Assembly (NCBI GenBank): GCA_030762895.1
Contig: CM061062.1
Coordinates: forward strand, 6,537,293-6,601,292
DNA from: Sophora flavescens
Taxonomy: Eukaryota; Streptophyta; Magnoliopsida; Fabales; Fabaceae
DNA: 64,000 nucleotides
Direction of reading: 5' to 3'
The position numbers and the translations under genes are program-made. Positions 56,505-64,000 of the stretch are shown here, piece after piece (position 1 is the first letter of the stretch; each line of letters opens with the position of its first letter). The notes under the pieces are model-generated. The model had not been told where the DNA came from. It was given only the letters and a program-made list of their open reading frames with translations, and did not search any database.

Positions 56505-57993
56505 CCCTTAGGGGTGACTTGAGTCAGGCTCGGGACGTTAAACAAGCGCTACTTGGGAGGCAACCCAAGCTAGGTATCTATCTCTTCTCCTAACTTTAGT
56601 TCTGTTTTTGATTTTTGTTTATGTTTTTATTTGTCACTCTTGAATAATTTGAGAAGATCAAGAGTTGTTGTATGAATGATGTGTCGGCAAGTTTTTTTGG
56701 ATTTTGATCAATTGGAGCATAGATGGATTGCATGAATTATATTGACCATTGATGATTTCCCCCTAGGTTCTAATAATAGAAAAGTTGATCCCCACTGAAA
56801 AATTGAAAATTGAACTGTGAGATTTATTATGATTGCTTGATTTATGATAAGTTTGGGGTGAGGGGGTGCACACACTAGGAATCGTATCTCGGTCAAACAG
56901 TTTGCAAAATGTCCAGGTGAGGATTTGAGCCTCCAACTCTGTTTTTGAATGTGTGAATCACTGTAAGTTGCACTTTCCCGAATTTACTTGAATCTCTATA
57001 TGGTTTGCATGTTTATATGTTGCATCAAATGATTTAGGCAATTTTCTTTGAATTAACTACTTGGCCATAAATTGAACCAACCTTGATGAATGATCCCTAG
57101 TTAGCCACATTGAGCCTTAAAGCCTATTGTTCTTGATGACCTTACATCACAAGCCATCAACTCATAAAAACCATGATTTTCCCCTATCCTAGGATTTAGG
57201 AGAGTATGGAATTTTAGCTTTGTCAGTGTTGTTGTGGAACTAAGTTTGGGGTGGCTACAAGTTCATGAATCATAGTTGAGAAAAAGAAAAACAGAAGTAA
57301 GGGCCGAAGGCTTGAAAGAAAAAAAAAGAAGAAAGAAAAAAATGGGTGATAAAAAGCATTGAATATGTGCCAAAAAGGGCAAAGAAAAATAAATATAAAA
57401 AGGAAGAGGTATGTAGCCACCAACTGCAAAGAAGAGAATAATATGAGAGTGAATTCAATTGTTGTGATATTAGTTTCATGCTCTCATTGATCCTAGGGAC
57501 TTAGCCTCTGTCCTTTGATTATCCTACCCTCAGCCAGGCCCCATTACAATCGTTGAAAGACCTATTGATGTTGCATGCATGTTTTCGTGGTAACTATGTT
57601 TGAGATGAAAATCAAATTCATGGGAAGTGCTCTTAGAATGTGAAAGTGAGTGAAAAGTTGATAGCCTAGACAAACTTGAGCGAATGAGTGAAATACTAAA
57701 TGCCCTTGTGAGGAAGGCAATTGTTTGAAATAGGTGATCTTCCTTTGTGTGTATCTTCGAGCCTCAACTTAGAGTAAAGATGGCATGAATGATAAATTCT
57801 CAATTGTTTAAGGTAGATGAATGTGGGGATTACATTGATGAAAAAAGGGGGGGAATCAAAGAAGAAAAACTGTTTTGTAAAGTCGCATGAAATTTGTGTG
57901 AAATTGATTAGATCTTTAGGCTTGCCAAGTCTTGAGTCGTTTTTGAGTTTTAAGCTTGCTTGGGGACAAGCAAGGTTTAAGTTTGGGGTATTT
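56505..57993 (+). other. 3' non-coding region, hairpin and polypurine tract of the Athila-like element
   Basis: No env-like frame is present. Features shared with the nested relative are GCTCGGGACGTTAAACAAGC (56529), TTTGGGGTGAGGGGGTGCAC (56853), a purine-rich tract (57282-57350), a perfect 8-bp-stem hairpin CTTGCTTG-GGGA-CAAGCAAG (57955-57974) and the purine tract AAGTTTGGGGTATTT up to the LTR. The hairpin and tract precede the LTR in Athila-like elements generally and likely serve plus-strand priming. Confidence 0.8.
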
Positions 57994-59561
57994 TGATAAG
58001 CCTCTGGCTTATCTAGTTTTATGACTAGATGAACTAGGGTTTATGTGCCAATTTATTCGAGTTCACTTTCGTTTTCGCCCAAATTTGCCTTGTTTTGTTC
58101 CTAAGTTGGACTTTGACTCGTTTTGCGTCTTTTGTGTAGTTTTTAGCTTCTTTTGGATAGAATTACGCTTGTGGTTGCTTGTGTTGTTTTCAGGTCCATA
58201 AGTGAAGCTCTAAGAATTAAGGAAAGTCAAGAAATAGTGGAGATTGCCATTCTGGAGATTCTCGCCCCGCGAGAGGAAGCTCGCCCAGCGAGAGTTTGAA
58301 GACCCGGGAAAACAGAGACCATCACGGCCTAGCCGTGATTCACATCACGGGGCGTGAAAGGAAGGTTCGCGTCGCGAGACGTCCTTCGCGTCGCGAGTGT
58401 GTGAACTCCAGAAAAGTACCAGAGTCAGAGACCATCACGGCCTAGCCGTGATATATATCACGGCCGTGACCTAAAAGCCACACAAGTCAGAGACCATCAC
58501 GACCTAGCCGTGATGTGTATCACGGCCATGACCCAAAATCCACACAAGGCAGAGAACATCACGGCTTGGCCGTGATTCACATCACGGGCCGTGACAAGAG
58601 GGCTCGCGTCGCGAGACATCATTCGCGTCGCGAGGGTTTAAATTCCAGAAGTGCGCCAGAAGCAGAAGCCGTCACGGCCTGGCCGTGATGGCCATCACGA
58701 CCGTGACGCGAGGCCTCCTTATAAATAGAGCAGCTCAGAACAGAAAAAGAGGACTTTTTGGATCATAACTGATTGGAGATCTTTTGTAATCCTTATTCTG
58801 GGGCTGCGTCTCCTCTTCTCTTCTCTTGATTCTTAGTCTTAGGATGATTTCCAATTGTACGTGCGTCGTTGTTACGGACATGAGGAACTAATCCTCTTGT
58901 CTAAGGGATCGATGAAGCCACCTATGGCAGCATAGTACTCATGTGATGTAATTCTCTCTCTCTTAATTCAATTATTGTTTTTCAATTCTGATTTCATTGT
59001 GTTGGTTATATGCTTGCGTGATCAACTTGTTAAACGTGTATGAGGCCGAGAGGCGATTCGCGTTTCAGAACTTGAATTGGGAACATCGATCGAGTGTTGC
59101 ACGAGAGTGAATAGGAGATCGATGCAACTCTTAGGGAACAAGAATTAATAGAATTCGAGATTAGGGTTAAGAGACCTAGGAAGTAATTAACTCAAATCAT
59201 CGAATACGTCCTATTGAGCACGACAGTGGATATAGGAGAATTTAGGGGTCCTGTTGACATTAAAATTGAACCTAGGGAGGAGAGCAATATCACTTGGGTA
59301 CTTTGCATGATTGGGTAGGTGGATTCGAAACCTTAGATGCTTTTAATTCCAGATTTCATCACCATATCTTTGATTGATTCGATTTGTTAATTTGAATTGT
59401 GATCCTAGTTTCTTTCCAACCACTTTCTCTACTTAACAAACTTATCGGATTTCTCGCGAAATTAGTCGAATTGGTAACCCAATCCTTGTGTTCGACCTCG
59501 GTAGACTCTTACCGTGTTTTATTACTTGCAACGACCCGGTACACTTGCCGGAGAGTCAACA
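57994..59561 (+). repeat. 3' LTR of the Athila-like element
   Basis: 1568 bp, TGATAAGCCTCTGGC...GAGAGTCAACA, followed by GATAT. It retains the extra CTCGCCCAGCGAGAG unit lost from the 5' copy. Confidence 0.94.
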
Positions 59562-60612
59562 GATATGCAATTGGAAAATTCGTATTAGAACCGGAACTGA
59601 AATTAATCACCTAGTAAACCTTGTATCTAGGAATGGAACTAGGTTTATTAGCAATCGCGTAATCCCTAATCTTAATGCAAATTCATTAATCTAGGCCACC
59701 TAAGGAATTAGGGTCTATTAGTGGATTTAGGCTCTTGTCATCTGAGGAATCGGGGCTTGAGTAGTTTAGTGGATTGATTGTCATAATTGAAGTAGAAACT
59801 GTTTATTAGTCATGTCATTGCATGGGGATGAAGTTTAGTGAACCTAATCCCAGCGTTGTTCTTATATTTGAAGAATCCTTTTAAGTGCCTTCCAGTTGTT
59901 CGACAGAAATTCTCAACGAACTTTTCTCTGTATTTTATTTATTTTAGGTTTACATCTTACTTGGGCTTGGTATTTATTATCGAGCTCCCTTCAATCCAAA
60001 TATCCGCTTAGATAGTAACTGATTCGGTACGTGTTAGTACTTGTCACAGTCCTCGTGGGAGCGATAAACGGTCTAACCACCGTATTACTTGCACGACTAG
60101 GTATACTTGCCTAGATCCGTCAAACATATGTCTAACTTGTTAAAGGCTGTTATGAAGGTTTCTTGTCCATGGCAGAAGAAGCAAAAGATGAAATGTTCAA
60201 TTCCAACTCAAAAATCAGCAAAGGTATGTATAGGTAAATCAATAATTAGTTAAGGTCTGGGTTTCAGTTTTCAACATTGTTGAATTTTATGCAGCAGAAG
60301 CAGACATTGCCCGAAGAACAAGATAAACATAATGGAACTGGTAGTGGTGTACATCAGAATAAACCAAATAGATATGCTCAAACTGTGCATCATTTCCCAC
60401 AATATCCTGTACATCCAATGTTTCCCAACATGGTCCCTCCTTATCACATTTACCCTCCTCCAAATCAGTCGTTCCCTATGTATCCACATGTATATAAAAT
60501 GTCCTTCGAGTTCCATTTGTATATTTCTTATACTATTCTAAATTTGGTGATTGATTTTTTTTGTAGTATTTTGGTTTTATGAGCGATCCTCCTGATACAC
60601 GGAAAAAGTGAT

Positions 60613-62980
60613 CACTGATATTAAAGAACAGGTTAGTCTGTTTGGCAACTATGCAGCTGGTTTATTGCATATTTAAAATGATGTCTGTTTGAAAACTACA
60701 ACATCTTATTACTTTTTTCACAGGGACTTTGTTCATGGGTATGAGAACATGACTATAGGACTAATGGGGAAATTAACATGAAGCTGATCGATTCTGGCAT
60801 GGGGCAAGCAATCCTATCATTGTGATTGAAATAACCAATGAAGAAAATGAACTGTAGTTTAACCCGATGTACATGCAGTTATTGTACTTTGCACACTTTT
60901 TTAAATGATTGTGATTGTCATTGAACCACTGTACTTTGCAATACAACTTGGTTTATCTTTTTTAGTGAGTTTTTCAGGCATTGGTGTTATGTTTTTTATT
61001 TCTCGTGTGGTACAGCAACTTGGTTTTTTTGTACGTGATGTCGCGACCAAAAAGAAAACTTGATTTACCTTTTAGAGAATAAACATGGAGTCGCCACCAA
61101 CTTTATTTAATTCTGGGAAAGTTGGAAAACCCTTTTAAAAAAGCTTTGGGTTCGGGAGTCGATTACGTCTAGGGAAGGCATGGAGACTTAACCCCATGGC
61201 ACCCTAGAACACCCATAAAAATGGTTACCCAAAATTAGTTGTGTAAATTATTAATAACTTTGAAAATATTTGTTTTACCCCGAAAATCATTTAAAGGAAA
61301 AATCACTCTTAATCTTAAGATATTTTGTATTTTTTTTTATCGGTTTTATCTTTGTGAAAATTTTTTATTAGACCTAAGTGAGGTTGAACATGGCATGTAA
61401 GTCCACAGGGCAACCTCAAAATCTAAAGGATTGAGCATGACACTAGTCATAGAGCAACCCAAAAATAACACTGATATTTAGAAAATTGCTACATAAGAAT
61501 TAGGAAGAGAAATATTATTTCATGATCTCATTTTTTTTATTTTATTCTACCTTTTGATTAAATGTTGAATAGTCCTAAATAGGTTGAACATGGCACATAA
61601 GTCCATAGGGTAACCTTTATTTTAAGGGATTGAACAAGCAATGGAAGACCTACTCGTCCAACAGAAAGTGAAACATGCAATGGAAGACCTACTTGTCCAA
61701 CAAAAAGTCAATCATGCAATGGAAGACCTACTCGTCCAACAGAAAGTTAAACATGCAATGGAAGACCTACTCGTCCAACAGAAATAGTCACCCATGATGG
61801 TCCGGAATGCCCTTATGGCCCAATATGAGTAAATAGGCCCGATAAGACTAGTACGGCCCAAGTTGGCCCAATTCGAGAAAACACGTCGAATAGGACTTGG
61901 TCGAGGAAAATAGACCTAGAAAGCCCCGATCAACCAAGATAGACCCAAATTGACTAAAATGTCCCTACATTATGGTGTGAAATCTTGGACTATGTTATTA
62001 ATCCATTATGGGACTATGGATATTTTGTGGAAATTATGGATATTACTTACCCTGCTATATATGTTCATGTGCTATTTCTTCCACTGTTTTTTATCATATT
62101 GTTGTGCAGCGTACTAGGACCTAGGACCTAGGACCTTGGCCTTTCCCATGATGACTATGAGTATGGTAATCCCAGTATTTGTCCTTTGTCATTTTTACTT
62201 TGCCATTGATTCCTAAACCTCTATACTGAATGTAACTCTTAATTTTGAATGACAGATAATAAATCTCATGAAGAGGCTTTTACTCTATTCTTTTTGATGG
62301 AGTTTCTGCCACTGTATGCTCGCTGACCGTCTTCAACATTTTGCCTCTTCATCACTGGAACTGTGCTAATTAGATTAGACTAATAGAAGATTATACTTTC
62401 ATATCAGCTGTTTATGCTAATGTCTTTGTAGAATGTAACTTATAGGTATTGAATTGTCCAAATTGTAACGTAGGAAGTGAGTTATATGAAGTACATCAAC
62501 TCTGATATGTTGGTTTCCCAGGTTGGACAAAAAGTTCTGATTGTTTTTGCTGTAAATGTTAATGAATGAAATGGGCATTTCCTTATTTAAATATTTCGGG
62601 TGAGTTGTTGTTGCTGTGCACACATTCTTGAAACAGGAACTTGTTGCAAAAGTCTACTAATAGCTAGATTAAACCATCTCTTAGCAAGATACATAGATAA
62701 ATAAAAAGTAACCAAAACAGGGAACCAAAATTGTGCCAAAGCACCAAGGCCAAAACAATCATCGTACATGGATTTATTCTGCTTAAACACAATCTGATTA
62801 CATTGCATATGCTTAGAAAATACATTCTTGGGTAACTGCATAACATAAAGGAACCAAAATAGTGGCCTACAATTGTGCCAAAGCACATAAAAGGGCAAAA
62901 AACTCATTGAAATGCATTGTTCTGTCGAACAGAACTTGCACACACCCTGCAACTTGCACTAATTCACTCTTTTGATACTC
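60613..62980 (+). other. Downstream of the FAR1-related gene; no supported gene
   Basis: AT-rich sequence. 61039 onward (TGTCGCGACCAAAAAG; GGAGTCGCCACC; GGGAGTCGATTACGTCTAGG) resembles the start of a dispersed plant LTR family, ending indistinctly near 61440. A 39-bp repeat lies at 61638-61790. From 61800 to 62980 nothing is recognised apart from a short duplicated phrase (TTGGGTAACT.CATAACA at about 62829 and 62999). Short frames here look like chance. Confidence 0.5.
61638..61790 (+). repeat. 39-bp tandem repeat, four units
   Basis: GCAATGGAAGACCTACTCGT starts at 61638, 61677, 61716 and 61755, a 39-bp period. Each unit contains CTCGTCCAACA, echoing the cores of the LTR U3 arrays. Confidence 0.9.
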
Positions 62981-63289
62981 TATATACTTAGAAAATTATT
63001 GGGTAACTTCATAACACAGCAAAATCATGGACAACAATCAAAGATGCATGAACAAGTTCAGTGAGCAATCAAAGGAAAACATTCAAGGAAGAACTTGGAT
63101 GAATCAAAGACCAAAGACGAAGATCAAGGAATCATCAAGACAAGAGCTTAACGAAGGAATTAGTTTTAAGTCTTAGATGATCTATAAGAGATGAAATCTC
63201 TTATTCACAAAAAGCTCATTTGAAAAGATGCATGAAGAAAATCATTTTGCATAACCTGCATTAAAAGGAATAAGTTTTCGTAAATGAAA

Positions 63290-64000
63290 ATGATTTTGGA
63301 ACTAAGATTTCTAAGCACTCGTCCAACACTAAGATTTCTAAGCGCACGTCTAATAAAGTGAAACAAGCAGACATCCAATAAAATGAAACAAGCAGACGTC
63401 CAATGAAGTGAAACAAGCAGACGTCCAATGAAGTAAAACAAGCAGACGTCCAACAAAGTGAAACAAGCAGACGTCCAATAAAATGAAACAAGCAGACGTC
63501 CAATAATGTAAAACAAGCAGATGTCCAATGAAGTGAAACAAGCTGACGTCCAATGAATTAAAACAAGCAGACGTCCAATAAAGTGAAACAAGCAGACGTC
63601 CAATAAAGTGAAACAAGCAGACGTCCAATGAAGCGATAAAAGCTGACGTCCAATGAAGTGATAAAAAGTTGGCGTCCACTAAAGTGACAGAAGCTCGCGT
63701 CTACTGAAGTAACGAGAAGCGCTCGTCTGCTGATGTGGCACATGGAGCTCGTATACTGATGTAACAAGAAGCGCTCGTCTACCAAAGTGGCATATGAAGC
63801 TCCGTCCAGTAAAGTACTAAATGGAGCTCGTCTACTAGCCCATCTAAATGTAAAATCTTAATGGCTAGATGGACGTGGTTATTTTCAAGATGGACACGAA
63901 TTTTCAAAAACTATCAGAATCTTATTTCAAGAACAAGAATCAAGAAAACAGATTTTGTTAATCAGATCCAAATCTGTTTTAATTGATCCCAACGACTATA
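63290..64000 (+). mobile_element. Family-A-like LTR, copy running off the right edge
   Basis: The U3 array (63310-63840) has its most regular form here: the 25-bp unit AAGCAGACGTCCAATGAAGT plus GAAAC is repeated about a dozen times. It is followed by CTCGTCTACT-type units and the CAAATCTGTTTTAATTGATC segment that precedes the TATA box in other copies (31433; 9652). The window ends before the TATA box. The stretch 63000-63290 has no match to family A and may be flank or a variant LTR start. Confidence 0.8.

Larger units (their letters stand above)
44653..59561 (+). mobile_element. Athila-like Ty3/Gypsy retrotransposon, complete, with nested relative
   Basis: LTRs at 44653-46201 and 57994-59561 are flanked by perfect GATAT duplications (44648-44652, 59562-59566). 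The first base of the 5' LTR is C instead of T. A TGGCGCCGTTGCCGGGGA primer binding site, gag, protease, RT, RNase H, integrase, a long 3' region and a purine tract follow in order. Gene order (RT before integrase), primer site and 3' motifs match the Athila group; no env ORF is seen. By eye the LTRs differ at about 20 substitutions plus a 19-bp indel (about 1.3%), so insertion is recent. Confidence 0.93.
37043..60126 (+). mobile_element. Solo LTR, family C, copy 2, inside the FAR1-related intron, with nested insertions
   Basis: It runs TGATAGTGTGAATTC (37043) to CCGTCAAACA (60126) with perfect target duplications TATGT at 37038-37042 and 60127-60131. Own sequence is 37043-37903 plus 59567-60126, about 1.42 kb; the rest is two nested elements. 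It matches solo LTR copy 1 (10365-11726) throughout. The TATA box TTTATAAAAAGG is near 37601. Confidence 0.92.
34569..60612 (+). pseudogene. FAR1/FHY3-related (MULE-derived) gene with a 23-kb intron full of transposons; interrupted frame
   Basis: FAR1-type proteins are domesticated Mutator-like transposases acting as transcription factors. Domains in order: FAR1 DNA-binding domain (about 34715-35045; GLEFAYEVEACNFYFSYAK, TRTMCPARFRVHI, SHNHDL), MULE transposase core (FDTTYKKNKYDKP; VTDGDNAMREAI; MCEGINSFIKRY), SWIM zinc finger (CECRMFESRGIPCSHIF, about 36280) and a CCHC knuckle (CSHCKRIGHNISTC, about 36694). Later exons fit GT-AG borders in phase: up to 36827, 36925-36999, 60176-60223, 60295-60489 (Pro/Tyr-rich) and 60568-60612 with TGA. 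Lesions: frameshifts near 34795 and 35360, and stops at about 35200 and 35688. Intron 37000-60175 holds the nest. It could also be an unprocessed MULE; terminal repeats were not found. Confidence 0.82.

Noticed and set aside
56505..57993. Env gene of the Athila-like element
   Set aside because: No ORF of useful length on the plus strand; only non-coding motifs shared with the nested relative.
63205..63785. Minus-strand ORFs with repeating LLVS.YWTSACF
   Set aside because: Translation of the 25-bp array, not a protein-coding gene; the same holds for 8873-9112.
63310..63840. CRISPR-like spaced repeats
   Set aside because: The repeat core is short, the intervening bases are themselves repeated, no cas genes exist and the setting is a plant LTR promoter.
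1..64000. tRNA or rRNA genes
   Set aside because: No convincing tRNA box pairs or rRNA segments were seen; primer binding sites only mimic tRNA 3' ends.

Overview
The window is nuclear DNA of a flowering plant, probably a eudicot. The evidence is AT-rich DNA, GT-AG introns, a FAR1/FHY3-type gene, and plant-specific transposon lineages (CACTA, SIRE-like Copia, Tat, chromovirus and Athila-like Gypsy). The species cannot be fixed from sequence alone. No rRNA, tRNA, CRISPR array or bacterial-type operon was seen. Almost everything is nested transposable elements. The only non-transposon-like gene is a damaged FAR1-related gene.

Layout. 1-4925: CACTA element copy 1 (minus, runs off the left edge), sitting just upstream of the gag of a SIRE-like Copia element. 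4926-11769: that Copia element (broken gag, integrase, RNase H) and its 3' LTR (family A). A solo LTR of family C (10365-11726) sits in the LTR's poly-C tract. 11770-14015, 23548-23590 and 25254-25741: three pieces of one Tat-type Gypsy pol with dual RNase H. It is split by a chromovirus (14016-23547, near-perfect 5-bp duplication AGCAG/AGCAA) and by a solo LTR of family B (23591-25253). Inside the chromovirus lies a second Tat element (14500 to about 18990) with a 68-bp tandem array and an antisense coiled-coil ORF. 25742-27473: 3' part of the first Tat element with another array of about 68 bp. 27474-33368: Copia LTR fragments in both orientations, a recombinant A/B LTR and an open RT-RNase H frame.

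34569-60612: FAR1-related pseudogene. One of its introns (37000-60175) holds a 23-kb nest. The nest is a solo family-C LTR (37043-60126, duplication TATGT) that contains a complete CACTA element copy 2 (37904-44646, duplication AGA) directly beside a complete Athila-like Gypsy element (44653-59561, duplication GATAT). The Gypsy gag is in turn interrupted by a smaller related element without gag or pol (47335 to about 52013). 60613-64000: gene downstream region, LTR-like debris, a 39-bp repeat and another family-A-like LTR running off the right edge.

Two patterns cut across the families. First, an inverted-repeat module built on ATCACGGC/GCCGTGAT occurs in the family-C LTRs, the LTRs of both Athila-like elements, and the CACTA element, so in both Class I and Class II elements. 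Second, ACGT-core arrays recur in the U3 regions of Copia LTR families A and B (about 25-bp spacing) and in the CACTA subterminal repeats. The most intact coding sequence is the 990-codon Athila-like pol at 53532-56504.
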